Origin: Lentzea aerocolonigenes
GTDB taxonomy: Bacteria; Actinomycetota; Actinomycetes; Mycobacteriales; Pseudonocardiaceae
NCBI RefSeq assembly: GCF_000955955.1
Contig: NZ_JYJG01000426.1
Coordinates: 1 to 13,172 of the forward strand
DNA length: 13,172 nucleotides
Direction: 5' to 3'
A program made the translations under genes and the position numbers. Of this stretch, positions 1 through 7,661 are shown piece after piece. The notes below the pieces were generated by a model that was not told the DNA's origin, searched no databases, and worked only from the letters and a program-made list of their open reading frames with translations. Every line of letters begins with the position of its first letter. Within the stretch, counting starts at the first letter, position 1.

Positions 1-56
1 AACCACCTACGCAAGGTGACATGAGCGCAGAAGGCGACCCCTCCGCTGGAACGTGA
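1..56 (+). other. Possible 3' end of an upstream gene
   Basis: Two frames could carry the tail of a gene that starts outside the window. One ends with TGA at 22-24. The other ends with TGA at 54-56 and would overlap the GTG at 53 of the next gene by four bases (GTGA), the layout expected for translational coupling. The stretch is too short to tell whether either frame is coding, and no residues are recognisable. Confidence 0.25.
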
Positions 57-2380
57 CCAGCCAACCCACGCCGACCACCGCACGCCGCGGCAGCGGCCCC
101 CACGGACCACCCAACCGGACCACACCTCACCCCCAGAAAACCGACCGAGATCCAACTACGCTGGACCGCGTGGACGATCTGGATCCCATTGAGTCGGTAA
201 ACACGTTCATCGGCACAAAGGACGAGGGCAACACGTTCCCCGGCGCGTCCATGCCCTTCGGCAAGGCGCACTCCAGCCCCATGGGCTCCCACTACGCGGG
301 CTACCGGTACGACGACCCGATGATCCGGGGCTTCGGCCACTTCTTCCTGTCCGGCGCGGGGTGCTGGGAACAGGGCGGCCTGGTCCCGATCCTGCCGACG
401 GCAGGCTCGCTACCAACCAGCTTCGACCACAAGCGCTACGCCACCGGCTACACCCACGACGGCGAGATCGGCAAGCCCGGCTACTACAAGGTCAGGCTCG
501 ACCGCGGCATCACCGTCGAGTGCACCGCCACCACCAGGGCCGGCGTCGAGCGCTACACCTGGCCCAGCGGCACCAACGGCACTCTCCTGATCAACACGGG
601 ACAGGCCAACGACCACGAGCCGGTCAGCGCCAGCAGCGTGAAAGTCCTCAACGACCGCACCATCACCGGAACCGTGGAAACCCAGGCGTTCTGCGGCGGC
701 CGTCCGTACCTCACCTACTTCACCACGACCTTCGACCGGCCCTTCCGAACCTTCGGCACCTGGTCGCCGACCGGAGCCAAGCCAGGCCAACGCGAATCAG
801 CGGGCGGAGCAGGCCTCAGGGGTGCGTGGGTCACTTTCGATCCAGGGCCTGTAACGGCGTACACCGCTCTGTCCCAAGTGGACGAACAAGGCGCGACGAA
901 CAACCTGAACGAAGAAACCCGGGGCAAGTCGTTCGACGACATCCGCAACGAAGCGCAACAAGCCTGGCGCGAGGAACTCGGCTGCATCGAGATCGAAACC
1001 GACGACTGGGATGAACGGGCGGTCTTCTACACCGCGCTGTACCACGTGCTGCTGCAGCCTCTGACCGGCAGCGACCACGACGGCAGGTACCGCGGCTTCG
1101 ACAACCAGATCCACCAGGCCGAGGGCTGGACCTACTACGAGTTCTACTCGCTCTGGGACACCTACCGTGCCCACAACCAGCTCCTGGCCCTCATCAGAAC
1201 CCAACGCGCGAAAGACATCGCGCAGAGCGTCCTCAAGATCCACGAGCAGGGTGGCTGGCTGCCGCGCTGGGCCTACGCCAACCAGGAGACCAACTGCATG
1301 ACCGGCGACCCGGTCACGCCGTTCCTGGTCGACCTGTGGCGCTTCGGGCACCTCAAGGGCCTGGAAGAGCAGGCCTACCAAGCGCTTCTGCAGAACGTGG
1401 ACGGCGTCCCGCCGCAAGCCTCACGCTTCCAGGGCCGGTCCGGCAACCCGAGCTACCTGAAGAACGGCTTCGTCCAGTACGACAAGAACTTCCCCAAGAA
1501 GGGGCAGGACACCGACCCGCACCACGGCGCGTCCGCGACCCTCGAGTACGCGCTGGCGGATGCCACGCTGGCGATCATGGCCGAAGCGCTCGGGCACAAG
1601 GAGGACGCCGAGCGTCTCAAGAAGCGCGGTCAGAACCACAGGACGCTGTGGGACACCAGCGTCACCGACCGCGGCTTCACCGGCTTCCCGCGGCCGAAGC
1701 TGGGCAACGGGGCGTGGCTCAGCCCGTACACCCCACAGGGTCCCGAGGGCTTCCACGAGGGCACGGCCTGGCAGTACCAGTGGCTCGTCCAGCACGACGT
1801 ACCAGGACTCATCACCGCGCTGGGCGGCAAGGCGGCGGCCGAGGCCAGGCTGGACGACTTCTTCGCGTACCAGGATCTGCTCGTCGATCCCGCCCGGACG
1901 GTGCGGGAGAAGTGGGTCGTCGGGCCCTACGACTACTACAACCAGTTCAGGTACAACCCGAACAACGAGCCGGACCTGCACGCGCCGTGGATGTACGCGC
2001 TGATCAGCAAGCCCGAGAAGACGTCGGTCGTCGTCAGGGCCGCGCAGACGCTGTTCGTGAACGGGCCCGCCGGCGTAACGGGCAACGATGACCTCGGCAC
2101 GATGTCCGCCTGGTACGTGTTCAGCGCGCTCGGGATGTACCCCGCGGTGCCCGGAACTGGTGAGTTCGTGCCACACGCGCCCAAATTCCGCAAAGCCGTG
2201 GTCCACCTGGAGAACGGCAAGGACATCGTGATCAAGGCAGAGGCCGCGGACCTCACGAAGACGCAGGTGGTGGAGCGGATTCGGAGCGGCTGGCTCAACC
2301 GGACACGAGATCGGATCGAGCTCGCGGAGCTGCTGAGCGGAACCACGCTCGAGGTCGACCTTCACACACTTTCCAATTGA
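53..2380 (+). CDS. GH92 family glycoside hydrolase (putative alpha-mannosidase)
   Basis: Characterised GH92 enzymes are calcium-dependent, inverting exo-alpha-mannosidases. Family blocks seen here: VNTFIGT and NTFPGASMPFG (residues 49-70), YSLWDTYRAHNQLL (375-388), NCMTGDP (414-420), EGTAWQYQWLVQHDV (569-583), NEPDLHAPWMY (638-648) and GNDDLGTMSAWYVFSALGMYP (677-697, given here as two parts: GNDD and the following SAWY block). The Glu of the EGTAWQY block and the Asp pair of GNDD lie where the family has its catalytic acid and base. Length 775 aa is near the family core, without the extra modules of longer secreted members. No signal peptide or membrane segment is visible, so it is probably cytoplasmic. 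GTG 53 is the first start after an in-frame stop at 17-19. The first 39 residues are Pro/Thr/Arg-rich and unconserved, so GTG 170 (736 aa) is a serious alternative. Neither start has a good ribosome site. The exact linkage specificity cannot be read from the sequence. Confidence 0.9.
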   Translation: MTSQPTPTTARRGSGPHGPPNRTTPHPQKTDRDPTTLDRVDDLDPIESVNTFIGTKDEGNTFPGASMPFGKAHSSPMGSHYAGYRYDDPMIRGFGHFFLSGAGCWEQGGLVPILPTAGSLPTSFDHKRYATGYTHDGEIGKPGYYKVRLDRGITVECTATTRAGVERYTWPSGTNGTLLINTGQANDHEPVSASSVKVLNDRTITGTVETQAFCGGRPYLTYFTTTFDRPFRTFGTWSPTGAKPGQRESAGGAGLRGAWVTFDPGPVTAYTALSQVDEQGATNNLNEETRGKSFDDIRNEAQQAWREELGCIEIETDDWDERAVFYTALYHVLLQPLTGSDHDGRYRGFDNQIHQAEGWTYYEFYSLWDTYRAHNQLLALIRTQRAKDIAQSVLKIHEQGGWLPRWAYANQETNCMTGDPVTPFLVDLWRFGHLKGLEEQAYQALLQNVDGVPPQASRFQGRSGNPSYLKNGFVQYDKNFPKKGQDTDPHHGASATLEYALADATLAIMAEALGHKEDAERLKKRGQNHRTLWDTSVTDRGFTGFPRPKLGNGAWLSPYTPQGPEGFHEGTAWQYQWLVQHDVPGLITALGGKAAAEARLDDFFAYQDLLVDPARTVREKWVVGPYDYYNQFRYNPNNEPDLHAPWMYALISKPEKTSVVVRAAQTLFVNGPAGVTGNDDLGTMSAWYVFSALGMYPAVPGTGEFVPHAPKFRKAVVHLENGKDIVIKAEAADLTKTQVVERIRSGWLNRTRDRIELAELLSGTTLEVDLHTLSN

Positions 2381-2408
2381 GACGCGAAAACGGTCGTAGG
2401 CTCGTGGG

Positions 2409-4655
2409 ATGGGCACCTGCGCGAGCTGTGGCACGGAATTCGCGCCCCTGCCGTCGCGGGCGCGGTACTGCTCGAACGCGTGCCGTCAGCGTGCCTATCG
2501 TCAGCGGTCCGCGGGTACGTCCACTGTGGTCGCCGAGTTGCCCGGTTACGACGACGCGTTCGTCGGACGGGAAGCCGAGCTGGCGGAGCTGCTTTCGTTG
2601 CTGCGCAAGCACAGGATGCTCACGCTCGTCGGGTCTGCCGGGGTCGGGAAGACGCGACTCGCGGTCGAGCTGGCCAGAAGAGCGCGCAGGACCGAGGTCC
2701 GCACGGTCGAGCTGGGGAAGCTGAGCCGGCCGGACCAGGTGGTGCAGGCGTTCGCGGAAGCCGTTGGGGTGTACCAGCACGCGGGTGTCGCACTGCGCAC
2801 GACACTGCTCCAGGAGCTGCAGAACCGCAGGATCCTGCTGCTCGTCGACAACTGCGAGCACCTCGTCGAGGAGTGCTGCGACGTCGTGGACGGGCTCCTG
2901 TCGCGCTGTCCAGGAGTGCAGATCCTCGCCACCAGCCGAGAGGCGATGCGAGCCGTCGGTGAGGCCGTCTACCCGGTGCACGGCCTGGACGAGGACGCGG
3001 TCCGGCTCTTCGCCGAACGCGCGGGCAGCCGAGGTGATCAGGAAGCGATCGCGGCCATCTGCGCACGGCTCGACGGCGTGCCGCTCGCGGTCGAACTCGC
3101 CGCGAAGCTCTCCAAGTCCGTGCCGCTCAACGAGCTCGCGAACCACCTCGACCAGCGGCTCGACCTGCTCAGCGACGCCGACGAGCAGACGCGGCACCAG
3201 AGTCTGCGAGCGGCCATCGCGTGGAGTCACGACCTGCTGACCAAGCACGAGAAGGAACTCTTCCGCAGGCTCGCGCTGCTGCCCGGCGGGTTCGGCCTGG
3301 ACATCGCCCAGGTCGTCCAGGGCGGTCCGGTGATCGGCCTGCTCAGCGCGTTGCAGGCGAAGTCGTTGGTGGTGCGGGAGAACGACGGCCGCTTCCGGAT
3401 GCTCGAGTCGGTCCGGCTCTACGCGGAGGAACGCCTCGGCGAGCAGGGCGAGTACGCGGTCACGGCCGAACGGATCATCGAGTGGCTGTGCGAGAAGGGC
3501 GAACCCGGTGTCACGTCGTCGATCCTCTCTCCGGAGCAGGTGAAGGCGCAGCACCAGGAGTACGACAACGTGACGTACGCGTTCGCCCATCTGGTGGCAC
3601 CGCAGGACGAACGCCGGCTGCTGCTCGCCACGATGCTGCTGCGGGTGTGCTTCGACCGCGGCTACTTCGCCGAGGCCGGCGCGGTGCTGATGCAGGTGCT
3701 GCACCAGTCCGCCGCCGACGCCCGCTACCGGATCCTGGCGCTGGAGTACGCGTCTCTGTTGGCGGACCACGAGCAACGCCACGACGAAGCCGTGAAGTAC
3801 GCGATCGAGGCGGTCCACACCGCGGAGGCCGGCGGCCAGCAACTGATCATGTGCCGGCTCTACCGGACGTTAGCGGGCGCTTACGACGGAGCGGGCGATG
3901 CGCCGAACACCGCATGGGCGCTGCGCCAGTCGATCCAGCACGGCGTACGCAACGGCAACGACGTGAGTGTTGCGGTGTCGAGTCAAAACCTCGGCTGGCG
4001 GCTGCTCGTGCAGGGTGACGTCGAGGCCGCCGCGTTCCTGGTGGAAGGCGCGTTACCGGTGCTGAGAGCACATGCACGGCCGGACGTCGTGGCCGTCGCG
4101 GTGCACACGTCGGGCTGCATCGCGCTGGAACGCGGCGATCTCACCACCGCGGGCGCGCGGTTCGCGGAGAGCGCTCGCATGTCGGCTCACCTGCCGAGAG
4201 CGGTGCTGGAGGCGGTCGAAGGCCGTGGCCTGGTCGCGATGCTGTCGGGACGGCACGAGCTCGGCGTGCGGTTACTGGCCGCCTGCAGGCAGATGCGCAC
4301 GACGTGGGTCGTTCCGCCGGAACCGTGGTGGCGGCGGAAGATGGACGACGCGCTGGCCGAAGCGCGGGAATCCCTGTCCCAGGCGGCATTCACCAGAGCC
4401 CTCAACGCCGGTCGCGCGATGGACGTGCGCCATGCCGTGGAAACCGCGCTGGACGAGGAGATCGTGCAGGACGCGGTGCTGAGCGACCGGCAGCGCATGA
4501 TCGTCGAACTGGTGGCGCAGGGCATGACGAACGCTCAGGTCGCCGCGAAACTCGGGATCTCCCACCGGACCGTGGAGTCCCACGTGCACAACGTGAAAGC
4601 GGTGCTGGACCTTTCGTCTCGGGCCCAGTTGGCGGCCTGGGCCCAGTCCAACTGA
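2409..4655 (+). CDS. LuxR-family STAND/NB-ARC ATPase regulator with N-terminal Cys-rich motif
   Basis: A 748-aa signal-integrating transcription regulator of the large ATPase type related to AfsR and LAL proteins. Domains in order: a Cys4 zinc-finger-like motif (C4, C7, C21, C25, followed by basic RQRAYRQR); an NB-ARC-type ATPase with FVGREAEL (51-58), Walker A GSAGVGKT (75-82), Walker B ILLLVDN (142-148), TSRE (175-178) and GVPLAVEL (223-230); a winged-helix-like part near 270-300; a helical, TPR-like middle; and a C-terminal LuxR helix-turn-helix (about 691-748) with LSDRQRMIVELVAQGMTN and GISHRTVESHV. Family knowledge: ATP and ligand control oligomerisation, and the LuxR domain binds promoters. 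The ATG at 2409 has a weak AGG eight bases upstream and starts 28 bases after the GH92 stop, so co-transcription is possible. Plausible targets are the flanking genes, but this is inference. The Cys motif fused to this architecture is unusual to me. Confidence 0.88.
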   Translation: MGTCASCGTEFAPLPSRARYCSNACRQRAYRQRSAGTSTVVAELPGYDDAFVGREAELAELLSLLRKHRMLTLVGSAGVGKTRLAVELARRARRTEVRTVELGKLSRPDQVVQAFAEAVGVYQHAGVALRTTLLQELQNRRILLLVDNCEHLVEECCDVVDGLLSRCPGVQILATSREAMRAVGEAVYPVHGLDEDAVRLFAERAGSRGDQEAIAAICARLDGVPLAVELAAKLSKSVPLNELANHLDQRLDLLSDADEQTRHQSLRAAIAWSHDLLTKHEKELFRRLALLPGGFGLDIAQVVQGGPVIGLLSALQAKSLVVRENDGRFRMLESVRLYAEERLGEQGEYAVTAERIIEWLCEKGEPGVTSSILSPEQVKAQHQEYDNVTYAFAHLVAPQDERRLLLATMLLRVCFDRGYFAEAGAVLMQVLHQSAADARYRILALEYASLLADHEQRHDEAVKYAIEAVHTAEAGGQQLIMCRLYRTLAGAYDGAGDAPNTAWALRQSIQHGVRNGNDVSVAVSSQNLGWRLLVQGDVEAAAFLVEGALPVLRAHARPDVVAVAVHTSGCIALERGDLTTAGARFAESARMSAHLPRAVLEAVEGRGLVAMLSGRHELGVRLLAACRQMRTTWVVPPEPWWRRKMDDALAEARESLSQAAFTRALNAGRAMDVRHAVETALDEEIVQDAVLSDRQRMIVELVAQGMTNAQVAAKLGISHRTVESHVHNVKAVLDLSSRAQLAAWAQSN

Positions 4656-4671
4656 GACGTAACGCTGCGGT

Positions 4672-4683
4672 TCATCCGGATGA
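4672..4683. promoter_or_regulatory. 12-bp perfect palindrome, possible operator
   Basis: TCATCCGGATGA reads the same on both strands. It lies 17 bases after the stop of the LuxR-type regulator and 56 bases before the GTG of the unassigned gene, where an operator would be expected. Perfect 12-mers also occur by chance, so the call is weak. Confidence 0.25.
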
Positions 4684-4727
4684 CTTCGCGCTTCCCGCCG
4701 TTCATTGTGAGTACAACCAACGGAAGG

Positions 4728-4732
4728 GGAGG
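4728..4732 (+). promoter_or_regulatory. Shine-Dalgarno site that fixes the start at GTG 4740
   Basis: GGAGG within a purine run at 4722-4735 lies seven bases before GTG 4740. An in-frame ATG at 4680 would lengthen the protein by 20 residues, but the ribosome site would then be inside the coding sequence, so GTG 4740 is preferred. Confidence 0.75.
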
Positions 4733-4739
4733 GGGCGAC

Positions 4740-5534
4740 GTGGAACCGTTCCGTCTGCTGCACCCCGACCTCGTGCCGCAAAGACGTGAGTCGTTGCAGC
4801 ACGCTGCGTCCATGCTCGTCCAGATGGGGTTGGACGACACGGTGCTCTCGGCGCCGCCCGTGCACCAGCGGCTCGCCCGCGTGGTGCTCGCGAGCAGCGA
4901 CGTCATCGAGTGGAAACCCGGCTACGGCACCGGTGACGCGAGCCACGACGATCGTTTCGGCATCGTGCGGGTGGGCGGCGACCGCGGAGGCGTGTTCCTG
5001 TCCAGCATCCTGATCGCCTACCTCGACGTGCTCGAAAACGCGGCGCGCATGGGCACCTCGATCAGCGAGGACTCGTGGCGCACCCTGCTCTGGGCGCCGA
5101 CCGCGCTCTTCGACCACGTGCTGCGCCGCCCCCAGGTCGGCATGACCGTCGTCACACCCGGCCCCGGCACCGAGTACCTGCCGCACGAACGAACCCAGGC
5201 CGGCCAGCGCCTCTACCTCGCGCTCATGCAGGCCGTGCGGTTCGCGGTCAGCGGCGTCGTGCGCGCCCAGGACGACCGGCCGCTCGTCGAGGACTGCGTG
5301 ACGCTCGCGACGGCGTGCCTGCGGGCTGCCACGGCCGCGCTCGCGTTCGCCTGCGACGTCCAGAGCAACCCGCCGCTGCCGATCATGGAGACCTCCGAGC
5401 ACCGCTACCTGTGGCAGGTGATCAGCGAGGTGCGCGCGGCCGTGCCGCGGGCGCGCTTCGACCAGTTCGCCTCGGCACTGCGCAGGCTCAACGACATCTA
5501 CACCGCGAGCCCGCTCCTCGTGTCCGGCTGTTAG
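4740..5534 (+). CDS. Hypothetical protein, 264 aa, family not recognised
   Basis: I do not recognise this protein. It has no signal peptide, membrane span, Walker motif or metal-binding cluster. The N-terminal third is mixed, with a Gly/Asp-rich stretch GYGTGDASHDDRFG (61-74) followed by IVRVGGDRGGVFLSS (75-89). A helix-rich part follows (about 88-130, 150-207 and 221-250) around a turn with PGPGTEYLPHE (140-150). The C-terminus ends in Cys. Composition and codon use match the neighbours, and a strong purine-rich ribosome site supports real translation. It follows the LuxR-type regulator in the same direction after an 84-base gap containing a short palindrome, and a strong stem-loop comes just after its stop. 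It may therefore be a single transcription unit controlled by that regulator, which is inference. Function unknown. Confidence 0.75.
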   Translation: MEPFRLLHPDLVPQRRESLQHAASMLVQMGLDDTVLSAPPVHQRLARVVLASSDVIEWKPGYGTGDASHDDRFGIVRVGGDRGGVFLSSILIAYLDVLENAARMGTSISEDSWRTLLWAPTALFDHVLRRPQVGMTVVTPGPGTEYLPHERTQAGQRLYLALMQAVRFAVSGVVRAQDDRPLVEDCVTLATACLRAATAALAFACDVQSNPPLPIMETSEHRYLWQVISEVRAAVPRARFDQFASALRRLNDIYTASPLLVSGC

Positions 5535-5536
5535 GG

Positions 5537-5582
5537 CGTCTGCAAGTACTACCAACAGGTGAGTTGGTGGTACTTGCAGACG
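5537..5582 (+). terminator. Strong 20-bp stem-loop after the unassigned gene
   Basis: The left arm 5537-5556 (begins CGTCTGCAAGTAC) pairs with 5563-5582 (ends GTACTTGCAGACG) around the six-base loop AGGTGA. All 20 pairs form, one of them G-U, and two more pairs can be added outside. It starts two bases after the TAG stop of the upstream gene. There is no T-run after it, as is common for stem-loop terminators in actinobacteria. It could instead be an operator or a small mobile palindrome, since it is also only 78 bases before the ABC exporter start. Confidence 0.65.
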
Positions 5583-5647
5583 TCACGAACGTCTCGACTT
5601 CACGGCGACTTTCGTCGTTTCGCCACGCGGAGCATCCCCTGCTGACC

Positions 5648-5653
5648 TAACGT
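5648..5653 (+). promoter_or_regulatory. Possible -10 element giving a leaderless exporter mRNA
   Basis: TAACGT fits the actinobacterial TAnnnT -10 pattern and ends six bases before ATG 5660, so transcription would start at or next to the start codon. No ribosome site is visible before this ATG, which fits. No clear -35 element is seen. Confidence 0.3.
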
Positions 5654-5659
5654 CCGGGC

Positions 5660-6571
5660 ATGACAGAGGAACGGTCGGCGGTCGTGGTGCGGGACATCCG
5701 CAAGAGCTACGGCGAGCTGAAAGCGGTGGACGGCGTCTCGTTCACCGTGGCCGAGGGCGAGTTCTTCGGCATCCTGGGGCCCAACGGCGCGGGCAAGACC
5801 ACCACGCTGGAGATCATCGAGGGCCTGCGCAAGCCCGACAGCGGCGAGGTCACGCTGCTCGGCGAGATCCCGTGGCCGCGCAACACGAAGCTGTTGCCGC
5901 GCATCGGTGTTCAGCTGCAGGCGACGGCGTTCTTCGACAAGCTGACCGCCAAGGAGCAGCTGCAGACGTTCGGCTCGCTCTACGGCGTGAGCCCCGGCAC
6001 CGCGGCGGACATGCTGGAACTGGTCGGCCTCGCGGACAAGGCGAACGAGCTGGAGAGCAAGCTCTCCGGCGGTCAGCGGCAACGGTTGTCGATCGCGTGC
6101 GCGCTGGTGCACGACCCGGACATCGTGTTCCTCGACGAACCGACCGCGGCGCTCGACCCGCAGGCCCGGCGCAACCTCTGGGACGTGCTGCGCGCGATCC
6201 AGGAGCGCGGCAAGACCATCGTCTACACCACGCACTACCTCGACGAGGCCGAGATCCTCTGCGACCGCGTGGCCATCATGGACACCGGCAAGATCCTCGC
6301 GCTCGACCCGCCGGCGGTGCTGGTGCGCGGTCTCGACGCACCGACGCACGTGACGCTGCAGAAGGGCGCCATGTCCGTCGTCGACGCGTCCGCTTTGGAC
6401 GGTGTAGAGGAAGCGCACGAGGACGAGGTGTCGCTGACGATCTCCACTCGCCGCCCGGCTCCCGTGCTCTCGGCGCTGGCCGAACGCGGTGCGCTGGACG
6501 GGCTTCAGGTCCGCACGGCCACCCTCGAAGACGTCTTCCTCAACCTGACCGGGCGGGAGTACCGCGCATGA
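5660..6571 (+). CDS. ABC transporter ATP-binding protein (DrrA-like exporter class)
   Basis: The 303-aa nucleotide-binding subunit of an ABC-2 type exporter. It hydrolyses ATP to drive the membrane subunit encoded immediately downstream. Seen in the sequence: Walker A GPNGAGKTT (40-48), Q-loop near residues 85-87, signature LSGGQ (135-139), Walker B IVFLDE (155-160), D-loop ALDP (164-167) and switch His in TTHYLDEAE (H192). Residues after about 225 form the C-terminal extension usual for DrrA/NatA-type exporters, ending in ATLEDVFLNLTGREYRA. All catalytic motifs are intact and the length is normal. The stop overlaps the permease start by ATGA, which implies translational coupling. The substrate cannot be read; drug, lipid or polyketide export are the usual roles of this class. 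Confidence 0.95.
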   Translation: MTEERSAVVVRDIRKSYGELKAVDGVSFTVAEGEFFGILGPNGAGKTTTLEIIEGLRKPDSGEVTLLGEIPWPRNTKLLPRIGVQLQATAFFDKLTAKEQLQTFGSLYGVSPGTAADMLELVGLADKANELESKLSGGQRQRLSIACALVHDPDIVFLDEPTAALDPQARRNLWDVLRAIQERGKTIVYTTHYLDEAEILCDRVAIMDTGKILALDPPAVLVRGLDAPTHVTLQKGAMSVVDASALDGVEEAHEDEVSLTISTRRPAPVLSALAERGALDGLQVRTATLEDVFLNLTGREYRA

Positions 6572-7611
6572 CCGCGTTCAAGACGCTCTCGCTGGCGATG
6601 TTCAAGGGGTTCATCCGGGACAAGGTGACGTTGTTCTTCACCTTCCTGTTCCCGTTGATGTTCCTGGTGATCTTCGGTCTGATCCTGCGTGACGTCGGCG
6701 CGGACAAGACCAAGATCGCGGTGGTCGGCGACGGCCCGATCGTCAGTGCTCTCCGGGACAGCGGCGCGCTGGAGCTGGAGCCGTACAACGACGAGAACTC
6801 CGCCGTGCAGAAGGTGAAGGACGGTGACCTGCCCGCGGCGCTGATCATCCACGGGAAGCAGCTCGACGTCCGGTTCGCGCAGAGCGACCAGGTGAAGTCG
6901 GCGACCGTGCTCGGGATCATCAACGGTTTCGTGGACAAGGCGAACCTCACCGCGACCGGTCAGCCGCCGACGTTCACGTTCGCGGCGGAGAAGGTCGAGG
7001 ACGCTTCGCTCAAGCCGATCCAGTACCTGACGCCGGGCATCCTGTCGTGGGGTGTGGCGGTGTCGGCGGTGTTCGGTTCCGCGCTGACCCTGGTGTCGTG
7101 GCGGCGAAAGCAGGTGCTGCGCCGGATCCGGCTGGCACCCGTGTCCGCGACTTCCGTGCTGTCGTCCCGAATTCTGGTCAGCGCGGGTGTCGCGCTGGTG
7201 CAGGGCGGGGTGTTCGTCGGCGTCGCGTCGCTGCCGGTGTTCGGGTTGCAGCTGTCCGGGTCGTGGTGGCTCGCGATTCCGTTGCTGTTGCTGGGAACCA
7301 TCGCGTTCTTCGCTTTGGGCATGCTCGTGGGTGCGTTCGCCAAGACGGAAGAAGCGGCCTCGGCGGCGGCGAACATCGTGGTGCTGCCGATGGCGTTCCT
7401 GTCCGGCACGTTCTTTCCGGTCGACCAGGCACCGGCGTGGCTGCAGACCGTGTCGAAGATCTTCCCGTTGCGGCACATGAACGACGGCATGCTCGACGTG
7501 CTGGTGCGCGGCAAGGGGATCGAGGCTCTCGTGGTGCCGTCGGCGATCCTCGTCGGGTTCGCGCTCGTTGTCGGGTTCATCGCGAGTCGCGTCTTCAAAT
7601 GGGAGGAATAG
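6568..7611 (+). CDS. ABC-2 type transporter permease
   Basis: The 347-aa membrane subunit partner of the ATPase just upstream. The start is ATG 6568, whose ATGA overlaps the upstream stop; the frame stays open further upstream, but that part lies inside the ATPase gene. Layout: a short cytoplasmic N-terminus, a first membrane helix (about 20-41), a large soluble domain (about 42-155, presumably external), then helices near 157-177, 201-226, 233-257, 265-283 and 319-343. The stretch SGTFFPVDQAPAWLQ (279-293) and the C-terminal FKWEE are typical of the ABC-2/DrrB-like family. Six helices and a soluble loop after helix 1 match the ABC-2 fold. It probably functions with two copies of each subunit. 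Substrate unknown. Confidence 0.93.
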   Translation: MTAFKTLSLAMFKGFIRDKVTLFFTFLFPLMFLVIFGLILRDVGADKTKIAVVGDGPIVSALRDSGALELEPYNDENSAVQKVKDGDLPAALIIHGKQLDVRFAQSDQVKSATVLGIINGFVDKANLTATGQPPTFTFAAEKVEDASLKPIQYLTPGILSWGVAVSAVFGSALTLVSWRRKQVLRRIRLAPVSATSVLSSRILVSAGVALVQGGVFVGVASLPVFGLQLSGSWWLAIPLLLLGTIAFFALGMLVGAFAKTEEAASAAANIVVLPMAFLSGTFFPVDQAPAWLQTVSKIFPLRHMNDGMLDVLVRGKGIEALVVPSAILVGFALVVGFIASRVFKWEE

Positions 7612-7631
7612 GACAGGGCCGGTAGTCGTGT

Positions 7632-7660
7632 GCTCCCCGTCACGGTTCATGATGGGGAGC
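7632..7660. promoter_or_regulatory. 11-bp inverted repeat abutting a start codon (terminator or operator)
   Basis: GCTCCCCGTCA (7632-7642) pairs with TGATGGGGAGC (7650-7660) around CGGTTCA; one of the 11 pairs is G-U. The ATG of the next gene follows after one base. It lies 20 bases after the permease stop, so it may end the exporter mRNA. It may also bind a regulator or fold over the start of the next gene. There is no T-run. Confidence 0.5.
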
Positions 7661-7661
7661 C

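Noticed and set aside
2295..3842. Long open frame (515 codons) on the minus strand
   Set aside because: It lies antisense to the GH92 end and the LuxR-type regulator, whose motifs are unmistakable. Its translation is Arg/Val/Leu/Asp-rich low-complexity text typical of a GC-rich complementary frame, with no family motif.
4626..4654. Inverted CAGTTGG...CCAACTG and doubled GGGCCCAGT at the end of the LuxR-type gene
   Set aside because: It lies inside the coding part of the LuxR domain C-terminus, with a seven-base arm and a 15-base gap; such matches are expected in GC-rich coding DNA.
4680..4739. In-frame ATG 20 codons before the chosen start of the unassigned gene
   Set aside because: The strong GGAGG at 4728-4732 would then be internal, and GTG 4740 has ideal spacing to it.
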